In this document: positions 43,620-50,786 of the stretch, in pieces | Layout of the letters: every line of letters starts with the position of its first letter | Numbering within the stretch: position 1 is the stretch's first letter | DNA from: Streptomyces spinoverrucosus | GTDB taxonomy: Bacteria > Actinomycetota > Actinomycetes > Streptomycetales > Streptomycetaceae | Direction of reading: 5' to 3' | Length of the DNA stretch: 64,000 nt | NCBI RefSeq assembly: GCF_015712165.1 | Contig: NZ_JADPZX010000001.1 | Location: 1,178,001 to 1,242,000, forward strand | Made by a program: the position numbers and the translations under genes | Notes under the pieces: generated by a model | What the model was told of the DNA's origin: nothing | The model's input: only the letters and a program-made list of their open reading frames with translations | The model's database searches: none

Positions 43620-45356
43620 TCACGAACGCACGGCCAGCCGCCACCCGCTCGCCTGCTCCCGCTCCCCCCAGAACGCCGCGTACCGCCCGCCGAGCGCCAG
43701 CAGTTCCTCGTGCGTGCCCTGTTCGACGATCCGCCCGCCCTCCAGGAACGCGATCAGATCGGCACCCCGGATGGTGTCGAGCCGGTGGGCGACAACCAGT
43801 ACCGTCCGATCCGCCGTAAGCGCTCCCAGGGCCCGCTGGACCGCGGCCTCGTTCTCCGCGTCGAGCGCCGAGGTCGCCTCGTCGAGCAGCACGATCGGTG
43901 CCTGCTTGAGCAGGGCCCGCGCCAGCGAGATCCGCTGCCGCTCCCCGCCGGACAGGGCCGCGCCACCCTCGCCGACCCGTGCGTTCCAGCCGTCCGGGAG
44001 CCGCTCGGCGATCTCGTCGACCCTGGCGAGCCGCCCGGCCTCGCGCACTTCCTCGCCCGTGGCGTCCTCGCGTCCGGCGCGGATGTTGTCCTCGATCGTG
44101 CCCGCGAAGAGGTAGACGTCCTGGAAGACCATGGCGAGCCGCGCCATGAGCTGATCGGTTGTCAGGTCACGGACGTCCGTCCCGCCGACGCGGACCGTGC
44201 CCGCGCTCACGTCCCAGAAGCGGGCGATCAGCCGGGTCACGGTGGTCTTGCCCGCGCCGGACGGGCCGACCAGCGCCACGGTCTTCCCGGCCGCGACGCG
44301 CAGGTCGAGTCGGTCGAGCACGGTGGGCCCGTCTCCGTAGCCGAAGGAGACACCGTCGAGCTCTATGCCGTACGCCTCCGGGAACGGCGCCTCGGTCTCC
44401 GGCTGGGGCAGCGGATCGGTGGCGAGTACCTCGTCCAGGCGCTCCAGCGTGCCGCGAGCGACCCGCAGCGAGCCGCCCAACTCCGCCGCCGCACCCATGG
44501 GTTCGACGAAGCGCACGGCCAGCACGAGCACCGCGATCAGCTCACCGGCACCGATCGATCCGCCGACCGCCAGGAACGTGCCGAGCAGCAGGACGCAGGT
44601 GAAGCAGAGCTGCACGGCGAGCGCGAAGCCCGCGATGCCGGGTACTCCGATGCGTATGGCGGCGCGGGCCTTGGCCTGCTGCTCGCGCAGGGCGGCGTCG
44701 AGGAGTTCGTGGTCCTCGGCGGTCCGGCCGAAGGCGCGCAGTGCGGGTTGGTGCCGGGCGAACTCCACCAGCCGGTCGGCGGTCTCGACTGCGGCGGCAT
44801 GGGACTGCCGGTCGACGCGGGACATCAGCCGCCCGGACCACCGGTACGCGGCAGCCGCGACCGGGGCCGCCACGACCATGGCCAGCGCGAGCCGCCAGTC
44901 GATGACGAACGTGGCCAGGACGACGACGGCGGGCGTGACGAAGGCGTTGCACAGCGGACGCATCAGGTTGGCGGCGGCGTTCATCACCTGGACCACGCCC
45001 TGTCCCGCCAACTGGCCCAGCGCCCCGGTGCGTTCGCCGCCGAACCAGCCGAGCGGCAGCGCGACGACATGGTCACCGATGCGGTGGTGCAGGGTGCGCC
45101 CCAGGTCGGCGCTGAAGCGGTTGCCGCGCACGGCCGCGGTGAAGGCGACGGCCCCGTAGGCGACCGTCGCGACGGCGAGAGCGGCGACCCACGGCCAGGC
45201 CGCCTCCGGGTCGTCGCCGAGGAGCCGGGTCAGCAGCGGGACCAAGAGCGCATAAGCCACTCCCTGGAGGGCGGCTGCGACGGCCGCCCACAGCAGCACG
45301 CGGCGCAGCCCCTCCGTCTGCTCCCGTCCCAGTACGCGTGTCAGCAGCGCGGTCAT
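43620..45356 (-). CDS. Half-ABC transporter (permease-ATPase), YbtQ/IrtB-like
   Basis: A 578-residue type IV ABC half-transporter: six membrane helices (about 15-300) and an ATPase domain (about 330-578) with GPSGAGKTTV (Walker A), LSGGERQRISLARALL (signature), IVLLDEATSALD (Walker B) and VAHRLDTIRG (switch His). The ATG at 45356 overlaps the stop of the preceding half-transporter (ATGA), so the two form a heterodimer. Paired half-transporters next to thiazoline siderophore genes (YbtPQ, IrtAB) import metal-siderophore complexes despite their exporter fold. Export of the apo-metallophore is the other option. Confidence 0.9.
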   Translation of the reverse strand: MTALLTRVLGREQTEGLRRVLLWAAVAAALQGVAYALLVPLLTRLLGDDPEAAWPWVAALAVATVAYGAVAFTAAVRGNRFSADLGRTLHHRIGDHVVALPLGWFGGERTGALGQLAGQGVVQVMNAAANLMRPLCNAFVTPAVVVLATFVIDWRLALAMVVAAPVAAAAYRWSGRLMSRVDRQSHAAAVETADRLVEFARHQPALRAFGRTAEDHELLDAALREQQAKARAAIRIGVPGIAGFALAVQLCFTCVLLLGTFLAVGGSIGAGELIAVLVLAVRFVEPMGAAAELGGSLRVARGTLERLDEVLATDPLPQPETEAPFPEAYGIELDGVSFGYGDGPTVLDRLDLRVAAGKTVALVGPSGAGKTTVTRLIARFWDVSAGTVRVGGTDVRDLTTDQLMARLAMVFQDVYLFAGTIEDNIRAGREDATGEEVREAGRLARVDEIAERLPDGWNARVGEGGAALSGGERQRISLARALLKQAPIVLLDEATSALDAENEAAVQRALGALTADRTVLVVAHRLDTIRGADLIAFLEGGRIVEQGTHEELLALGGRYAAFWGEREQASGWRLAVRS

Positions 45357-47155
45357 CGCGCGGCTCCCTTCTGCTGGAGGGCCCACATGCGGGCGTAGCG
45401 GCCGTCCAGGGCCAGCAGTTCGGCGTGGGTGCCCTGTTCGGCGATGCGTCCGCCGTCGAGGACCACGATGTGGTCGGCGTCCCGTACGGTCGCGAGCCGG
45501 TGGGCGATGACCAGCAGGGTGCGGCCGGCGGCGAGCGCGGACAGTGCCTGCTGGACGGCGGCCTCGGACTCGGGGTCGGCGAAGGAGGTCGCCTCGTCGA
45601 GGACGAGGACGGGTGCGTCGGCGAGCAACGCGCGGGCGACGGAGAGGCGCTGCGACTCGCCGCCGGAGAGCAGCGCGTCCTCGCCGATCACCGAGTCGTA
45701 GCCACGTGGCAGGGCGGTGATCCGGTCGTGGATGTGCGCGGCGCGCGCGGCCCGCTCCACGGCCGTGTCGTCGGCGTCGGGGCGGCCGAGGCGGATGTTG
45801 TCGCGGACGGTGGTGCGCAGCAGGTGGGGTTCCTGGAAGACGAAGGACACCTGGCGGTACAGGTCGTTCGGGGCGAGGTCCCGGACGTCCGTGCCGCCGA
45901 TCCGTACCGTGCCGGCGGTCGGGTCCCAGAAGCGGGGCACCAGCCTGGCGAGGGTGGACTTGCCCGAGCCGGAGGCGCCGACCAGGGCGGTGACGGTGCC
46001 GGGCCGCAGGGTCAGGTCGATGCCGCTCAGGACGTCCGTCGTGCCGTCGTAGCTGAAGCCGACGCCGGTCAGCTCGACGCGGCCGTCCGCTCCCGGCGTC
46101 GCGGGCTCGGAGGCCTCGGGGAGGGCGGGGGTGGACAGCAGCGCGTGGAGCTCGCGGGCGCTCTGCATGCCGCCCTGGACGGCATGCCCGGACTGGGCGA
46201 GCCCCATCACGGACCCGGTCAGCGCCGGGCCCAGCAGGACGAACGGCACGAGGTCGAGTGCGTCGGTCCAGCCCTGGGTGACGAACAGGGTGCCGGCGGC
46301 CGTGGCGAGGAGCAGGGCGGCCGGGCCGGACAGGGCGAGCGCGGCCGACGTACTGGCCCGGGTCGTACTCATGATCCAGTCGCGGAAGAAGGCGGAGAAG
46401 CTGTCGGCGGCGTCGTCGTAGGCGCGGTGGGCGCGGGAGGTGCGGCCGTACGCCTTGATGACCGTGATGCCGTGGACGAGTTCGACGACGGCCGCGTTGA
46501 CGGCGCCCATCGAGCCGAAGAACCGTGCCGTCACCTCCTCGCCGCCGGACATGGCCTGCTTGAAGAAGTAGCCGCCGAGCAGGAGCGGGAGCAGGGCGAC
46601 GAGGGCGAGCCGCCAGTCCACGGTCAGGAGGTAGACCAGGGCGGTCAGCGGCGCCACGATCGCCGAGGTGACTTCGAGCGCGGTGTGCGCGATCAGGTGG
46701 TGCAGGGTGGAGATGTTGTCGCCCGCCGCCTTCTTCACCTCGCCGGAGCTGTTCTCGGTGAACCAGCCGAGCGGCACCCGCCCCAGATGCCGGGCCATGC
46801 GGCGGCGCAGCCCGAGCTGGAGGTCGGCATCGGCGTGGTGGGTGAGGACGCCGGCGGTCGCGTAGAGGACGAGCCGGGCCACGAGGGCGGCCACGGCGGT
46901 CCAGGCCGCGGCCCAGGCACGGCCCTCGTCCGCGCCGCCGGACGCCAGCAGGGCGCGGGCGAGTTCGGCGACCGCGATGAACGGGATCATCGAGCAGACC
47001 GCGGCGGCGGCCTGGGCGACGACCGCGGCGATCAGGCGCCCACGGACGGGGAGGAGGAGGTCTCCGAGGCCGGGCGGCTTGCCGGGGGCCTCGGGTGGCT
47101 GGTGGGCGGTGTCGGGAGTGCCCTCTCGCGTGTCCGCGAGGGCCGCGCCGGTCAT
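45353..47155 (-). CDS. Half-ABC transporter (permease-ATPase), YbtP/IrtA-like partner
   Basis: A 600-residue half-transporter with six membrane helices (about 35-330) and an ATPase domain with GASGSGKSTLARL, LSGGESQRLSVARALL, VLVLDEATSFADPE and IAHRLATVRD. The D-loop residue FADPE deviates slightly from the usual SALD. No siderophore-interacting reductase domain is attached, unlike IrtA. The ATG at 47155 overlaps the stop of the methyltransferase, giving MT-ABC-ABC coupled translation. It functions with the downstream half-transporter. Confidence 0.9.
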   Translation of the reverse strand: MTGAALADTREGTPDTAHQPPEAPGKPPGLGDLLLPVRGRLIAAVVAQAAAAVCSMIPFIAVAELARALLASGGADEGRAWAAAWTAVAALVARLVLYATAGVLTHHADADLQLGLRRRMARHLGRVPLGWFTENSSGEVKKAAGDNISTLHHLIAHTALEVTSAIVAPLTALVYLLTVDWRLALVALLPLLLGGYFFKQAMSGGEEVTARFFGSMGAVNAAVVELVHGITVIKAYGRTSRAHRAYDDAADSFSAFFRDWIMSTTRASTSAALALSGPAALLLATAAGTLFVTQGWTDALDLVPFVLLGPALTGSVMGLAQSGHAVQGGMQSARELHALLSTPALPEASEPATPGADGRVELTGVGFSYDGTTDVLSGIDLTLRPGTVTALVGASGSGKSTLARLVPRFWDPTAGTVRIGGTDVRDLAPNDLYRQVSFVFQEPHLLRTTVRDNIRLGRPDADDTAVERAARAAHIHDRITALPRGYDSVIGEDALLSGGESQRLSVARALLADAPVLVLDEATSFADPESEAAVQQALSALAAGRTLLVIAHRLATVRDADHIVVLDGGRIAEQGTHAELLALDGRYARMWALQQKGAAR

Positions 47156-47910
47156 GAGTGTTCCTCTCGGGAGTCTCGGGTGGAGGTGGGTCGGAGTACG
47201 GCGAAATCGGGGGCGAGCGGCGTGCAGACGAGCCCGGCGGCCCTCGCCTCCTCGGCGAGGGCGTCGAGACCGATCCCCGACCAGGGCAGCGGTACGGCGT
47301 GCTCGCGGACGACCGTCTCCCCGTCGCGCACGCGGTACGTGAGAGTCCATCCGTCGTCGGCGCCCTCGCTCCACGACTCGTAGGTGAGGGCGCCTACGCG
47401 ACGGGTCGCGATCCGGAGCGGGGCCCGGGTCGGGGGTGCGGTCCGGTCGAGGACGTCGACGACGGCGGGGGCTCCGGGCGCCAGCCGCTCGCACAACAGC
47501 CGCCATAGTGCGGCGCGTTCGTCGGATCCGAGATGTCCTACGACGCCGAGGGCGACGGCCGCGCACAGGCGGGCCGGCAGCCGCGCGTCGTCGGCCGTGC
47601 CCGCGATGACGGTGACGCGCTCGGCGAGCGCGGGGCGTCCGGCGAGCCGGGTGGACAGCGCGATACGCATCCCCGCGGAGGGCTCCACCGCCAGTAGTTG
47701 GGCACCGGGAACGGCGTCGGCGGCGGCCTCGGTGGACAGCCCGGTGCCCGCGCCGATGTCGAGCAGAGGCCCGTGCCCCGGGTCGACTCGGTCGAGTGCC
47801 CGGCGCAGCAGCGGGCCGAGCCGCGCCCAGGCGGGGGCGGCGAGGAGGTCGTAGAACTCGGCGGCCGGACCGTACGTGTCCTGGACGGCCGCGGTGTCAG
47901 GCAGAGGCAT
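47152..47910 (-). CDS. Class I SAM-dependent methyltransferase in the transporter operon
   Basis: A 252-residue methyltransferase: YGPAAEFYDLL start, GPLLDIGAGTGLSTEAAA (SAM motif I, about 48-65), LLAVEPSAGMR (motif II), and a C-terminal beta-rich part (GWTLTYRVRDGETVV). It resembles the small-molecule Methyltransf_11/25 group. The ATG at 47910 overlaps the stop of the last 130-bp repeat mini-ORF, and its own stop overlaps the ABC gene. Its cotranscription with export/import genes rather than with the NRPS genes is odd; it may modify the metallophore or its intracellular release product. Confidence 0.82.
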   Translation of the reverse strand: MPLPDTAAVQDTYGPAAEFYDLLAAPAWARLGPLLRRALDRVDPGHGPLLDIGAGTGLSTEAAADAVPGAQLLAVEPSAGMRIALSTRLAGRPALAERVTVIAGTADDARLPARLCAAVALGVVGHLGSDERAALWRLLCERLAPGAPAVVDVLDRTAPPTRAPLRIATRRVGALTYESWSEGADDGWTLTYRVRDGETVVREHAVPLPWSGIGLDALAEEARAAGLVCTPLAPDFAVLRPTSTRDSREEHS

Positions 47911-48040
47911 CCGCCGCCTCCTTCCCCGTCAGCCGGTCCCGGTCACGGACGAGCGCGCAGGAGGCGAGGGCGACGAACAACTCGCCGAACCCGCCCACCC
48001 GACCGCAGACATCGCGCCCCCTGTAGTCAGCCGGCAGCAT
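47897..48040 (-). CDS. Repeat-encoded mini-ORF 4 (47 aa), coupled to the methyltransferase
   Basis: The last unit. Its tail reads EAADASA and its TGA lies inside ATGCCTCTGCCTGA, so it overlaps the methyltransferase start at 47910 in the same way the other units overlap each other. This suggests that the original MFS end was once fused in overlap with the methyltransferase, and that the unit then multiplied. Confidence 0.35.
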   Translation of the reverse strand: MLPADYRGRDVCGRVGGFGELFVALASCALVRDRDRLTGKEAADASA

Positions 48041-48170
48041 CCGCCGCCTCCTTCCCCGTCAGCCGGTCCCGGTCACGGACGAGCGCGCAGGAGGCGAGGG
48101 CGACGAACAACTCGCCGAACCCGCCCACCCGACCGCAGACATCGCGCCCCCTGTAGTCAGCCGGCAGCAT
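48027..48170 (-). CDS. Repeat-encoded mini-ORF 3 (47 aa)
   Basis: Identical in layout and nearly in sequence to mini-ORF 2, one 130-bp unit further along. It carries its own AAGGAGG and overlaps neighbours by 14 nt. Confidence 0.33.
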   Translation of the reverse strand: MLPADYRGRDVCGRVGGFGELFVALASCALVRDRDRLTGKEAADAAG

Positions 48171-48300
48171 CCGCCGCCTCCTTCCCCGTCAGCCGGTCCC
48201 GGTCACGGACGAGCGCGCAGGAGGCGAGGGCGACGAACAACTCGCCGAACCCGCCCACCCGACCGCAGACATCGCGCCCCCTGTAGTCAGCCGGCAGCAT
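48157..48300 (-). CDS. Repeat-encoded mini-ORF 2 (47 aa)
   Basis: Same layout as mini-ORF 1, in the next unit: AAGGAGG-N6-ATG, 47 codons ending LTGKEAADAAG, and a 14-nt overlap with its neighbours on both sides. Its product is possibly a single membrane helix, or there is no function beyond translational coupling. Confidence 0.33.
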   Translation of the reverse strand: MLPADYRGRDVCGRVGGFGELFVALASCALVRDRDRLTGKEAADAAG

Positions 48301-48430
48301 CCGCCGCCTCCTTCCCAGACAGCCGGTCCCGGTCACGGACGAGCGCGCAGGAGGCGAGGGCGACGAACAACTCGCCGAACCCGCCCACCCGACCGCAGAC
48401 ATCGCGCCCCCTGTAGTCAGCCGGCAGCAT
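48287..48430 (-). CDS. Repeat-encoded mini-ORF 1 (47 aa)
   Basis: It starts at an ATG that overlaps the MFS stop by 14 nt and follows AAGGAGG. The peptide is MLPADYRGRD, then GGFGELFVALASCALVRDRD and LSGKEAADAAG, the second half resembling the MFS C-terminus. It is the only copy with Ser rather than Thr in the L(S/T)GKE segment. Expression is plausible from the ribosome site but unproven; it may only keep ribosomes moving to the methyltransferase. Confidence 0.35.
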   Translation of the reverse strand: MLPADYRGRDVCGRVGGFGELFVALASCALVRDRDRLSGKEAADAAG

Positions 48431-50012
48431 CCGCCGCCTCCTTCCCAGACAGCTGATCCCGGTCACGGATGAGGGTCCACGAGGCGAGGGCGGCGAGCAG
48501 GCTGACCACGGCCGCCGCGAGGCAGATGGTCGCCAGGCCGCCGGTGAGCGCGGAGCGGGCCGCGTCCAGGACCGGTTCGCGGGCGGTGGCGGGAAGATCG
48601 CGTTCGAGCGAGCCGAACTGCCCGGCGGCCACGGCGTCCCGGACCTGCTGCCGCATCCCCTCCGGGACCTGGAGCGAGGCGAGCCGAGCGTCGTCGAGAT
48701 CGCTGTCGATGCGGGTGCTGAACACCGCGCCGAAGGCGGCAACTCCGGCCGCCGTGCCGAGCGGGAAGAATGTGTTGGTCATCCCGGAGGCCATCCCTGC
48801 TCGCTCCGGCGGCACCACCCCGACGGCTATGCCCATCAGCGGCGGGAAGGCGATCGCCCCGCCGATGCCGAGCATCACCAGACCGGGCAGCATGACCAGC
48901 CACGAGTCGTCGGGCCCGACGCGCGCCATGGTGAGGAGCCCGATCGCGGTGATCCCCGTGCCGAGCGCCATGACACCGCGTGTCGGCATCAGCTTCAGGA
49001 ACAGCCCGCTGAAGGGGGCGACCAGCATGATGAAGGCCGTCATCGCCAGCAGCCGCAGCCCGGTGCCCAGCGGGCTGTGACCGAGCATCCCGGACAGCCA
49101 CAGGATCAGATACGGCAGCACCCCGAAGCTGACGACGCGGCAGACGAAGCTGAGCACGATCGCGCCGGTGAACGACGGCACCCGCAGCAGCCGTACGTCG
49201 AACATCGCCGCGTCCCGGCGCCGTGTCTCCCACACCGCGAACCCGGCGACGAGCAGGGCCCCGCCCACCAGGGGCAGCAGCGCGGAGGCCGAGGTCCAGC
49301 CGTCCTCGGGGCCGGTCACCAGGCCGTAGTTGAGGCCGAGCAGCGCACCCGCGGCGAGCAGCAGGCCCACGAGGTCGAACCGGCCCTCGGGACGCGGCAG
49401 TTCGCCCCTGCGCTCCCGGGGTACGCGCAGCGCGGCACCGGCGATGATGAGGGCGCCGACCGGCAGGTTGACGTAGAAGATCCACCGCCAGTCGAGACCT
49501 TCGACAACGGCGCCGCCCACCAGGGGGCCGAGGGCGGCCGCGGCGCCGCCCGCCGCGGAGAACATCCCGATCGCCGACTGACGGCGCGGGCCCTGGTAAG
49601 CCCCGGCGATCAGGGCGAGCGCGGTCGACATCACCATCGCGCCGCCCAGACCCTGCGCGGCGCGGCAGGCGATCAGCGTCCCGACGCCGGGTGCTGCGCC
49701 GCAGCCCGCCGACGCGACGGTGAAGACCGCGACGCCGGTGAGGAACATGTTCCGGCGCCCGATCCGGTCGGACAGCGCCCCCGCGGGCAGCAGAAGCGCC
49801 GCGAAGACCAGCGTGTAGGCGTTCACCACCCATTGCAGGCCGGTCAGCCCGGCGTCGAGATCGGCGGCGACTTCGGGCAGGGCGACGTTGACGACGGTGA
49901 TGTCCAGCGTCATCAGCACGGCGGCCAGTGACGTGGTGGCGAGCAGCCAGCCGTTGCCCGGCGGTTTCTCGTCCTCGTCGGCGGACGACTCCCGACGTAT
50001 GTCCTGGGTCAT
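48417..50012 (-). CDS. MFS drug/metabolite exporter, DHA2 (14-TM) type
   Basis: A 531-residue transporter with about 14 membrane helices. DITVVNVALPEVAADL is the helix-1 motif, LSDRIGRRNMFLTG motif A, and GGAMVMSTALALIAGAY and GLDWRWIFYVNLPVGAL are DHA2 hallmarks. It ends in LIRDRDQLSGKEAADAAG, the source-like sequence of the downstream tandem repeats. ATG at 50012 has AGGGG 7 nt upstream; an ATG at 50033 is the alternative. A perfect 15-bp palindrome lies 24-38 nt upstream. It probably secretes the apo-metallophore and is controlled by the adjacent TetR regulator. Confidence 0.9.
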   Translation of the reverse strand: MTQDIRRESSADEDEKPPGNGWLLATTSLAAVLMTLDITVVNVALPEVAADLDAGLTGLQWVVNAYTLVFAALLLPAGALSDRIGRRNMFLTGVAVFTVASAGCGAAPGVGTLIACRAAQGLGGAMVMSTALALIAGAYQGPRRQSAIGMFSAAGGAAAALGPLVGGAVVEGLDWRWIFYVNLPVGALIIAGAALRVPRERRGELPRPEGRFDLVGLLLAAGALLGLNYGLVTGPEDGWTSASALLPLVGGALLVAGFAVWETRRRDAAMFDVRLLRVPSFTGAIVLSFVCRVVSFGVLPYLILWLSGMLGHSPLGTGLRLLAMTAFIMLVAPFSGLFLKLMPTRGVMALGTGITAIGLLTMARVGPDDSWLVMLPGLVMLGIGGAIAFPPLMGIAVGVVPPERAGMASGMTNTFFPLGTAAGVAAFGAVFSTRIDSDLDDARLASLQVPEGMRQQVRDAVAAGQFGSLERDLPATAREPVLDAARSALTGGLATICLAAAVVSLLAALASWTLIRDRDQLSGKEAADAAG

Positions 50013-50035
50013 GGGCAAACCCCTAGCAGTCATGG

Positions 50036-50050
50036 GTATACGACGTATAC
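50036..50050. promoter_or_regulatory. Perfect 15-bp palindrome, probable TetR operator of the MFS gene
   Basis: GTATACGACGTATAC is a perfect 7-1-7 inverted repeat just upstream of the MFS start and 53 bp downstream of the tetR stop. The same 15-mer with one change occurs at the importer promoter (56010-56024). Two copies flanking the operon that contains tetR make that regulator the obvious ligand. Confidence 0.75.
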
Positions 50051-50102
50051 ATGTGGGCGGGCGGCAGCGGTACACCGCGTGCTCGATCCGGCGGCCCCCG
50101 GC

Positions 50103-50771
50103 TCAGGCCGACGGCAACAGGCCCCGCAGCAGGGCCTGGAGGCCGGGCACGAACGCGTCCTCCGCCGCAGCATCGCGCGGCGGGCGGGCCAGCATCCGGG
50201 CCAGCCGGGGATGGTCGGTCATGCGGACTCGGGTCATCAGCTCATGCCGGGCGGGGCGGCCCTCGGGCCTCAGCGCGGGCAGGTACGACAGATGCCCGAA
50301 GGTGTACCACCACAGCGCCCAGTAGGCGTCGGCCGCCTCCTCGTCGCCGAGCCCCGCCTCCTCCAGCAGGGTGAGCACATGCTCGACGAACCGCGAGGCG
50401 CGCGGCCCGAACAGCTCGCCGGCCTTGAGGACTTCGGCCACCCACGGCTCGGCCGTCAAGTGGTCGTGCAGTGCCCGGAAGGCCAGGACCAGCCGCTCCG
50501 AGGTCGAACCGTCGCAGTCCGGAAGCACCAACTGCTCGGCCACGTCGTCCAGCATCGCGACCAGCAGCTCGCGCTTGTCGCCCACGTGCCGGTACAACGC
50601 CATGGCCGTCACGCCGAGTTCCGCCGCGACCCGGCGCAGGGTGACCGCCGACAGCCCCTCGTCGCGGGCCACCCGCCGCCCGGCGGCCACGACGGTCGCC
50701 CGGTTCAGCGGGGCGCGGCGCTTCCCGTTCCCGGGGCGCGTTCCGTCGCTGTCGGTCGTCGAGCTCGGCAT
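50103..50771 (-). CDS. TetR-family regulator of the transport genes
   Basis: A 222-residue repressor. Residues 20-70 are the HTH (LNRATVVAAGRRVARDEG, AELGVTAMALYRHVGDKRELLVAML), and the rest is a TetR_C-like helical ligand domain (SERLVLAFRALHDHLTAEP, ADAYWALWWYTFGHLSYL). It starts 15 bp after the ABC fusion gene and so is the last gene of the importer operon, upstream of the MFS gene. The shared palindromes at 56010 and 50036 suggest it controls both. A natural ligand would be the metallophore, making transport product-inducible. Confidence 0.9.
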   Translation of the reverse strand: MPSSTTDSDGTRPGNGKRRAPLNRATVVAAGRRVARDEGLSAVTLRRVAAELGVTAMALYRHVGDKRELLVAMLDDVAEQLVLPDCDGSTSERLVLAFRALHDHLTAEPWVAEVLKAGELFGPRASRFVEHVLTLLEEAGLGDEEAADAYWALWWYTFGHLSYLPALRPEGRPARHELMTRVRMTDHPRLARMLARPPRDAAAEDAFVPGLQALLRGLLPSA

Positions 50772-50786
50772 ACCGCCACCCTAAGG

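Larger units (their letters stand above)
47908..48430 (-). repeat. Four perfect-length 130-bp tandem repeats derived from an MFS 3' end
   Basis: The anchor CATCCGCCGCCTCCTTCC recurs at 47908, 48038, 48168, 48298 and 48428, exactly 130 bp apart: four full units plus the start of a fifth, which is the 3' end of the MFS gene. The units are nearly identical; the MFS-proximal one carries CCCAGAC, as in the MFS gene, where the others have CCCCGTC. Each unit holds AAGGAGG, an ATG six nt later, and a 47-codon frame. Because 130 is not a multiple of 3, each frame ends just inside the next, with a 14-nt overlap (ATGCTGCCGGCTGA), leading finally into the methyltransferase ATG. The encoded peptide copies the last helix and tail of an MFS pump. 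Confidence 0.93.

Noticed and set aside
47908..48430. CRISPR array
   Set aside because: The units are 130 bp, contiguous and nearly identical, without spacers; they encode repeated gene tails.
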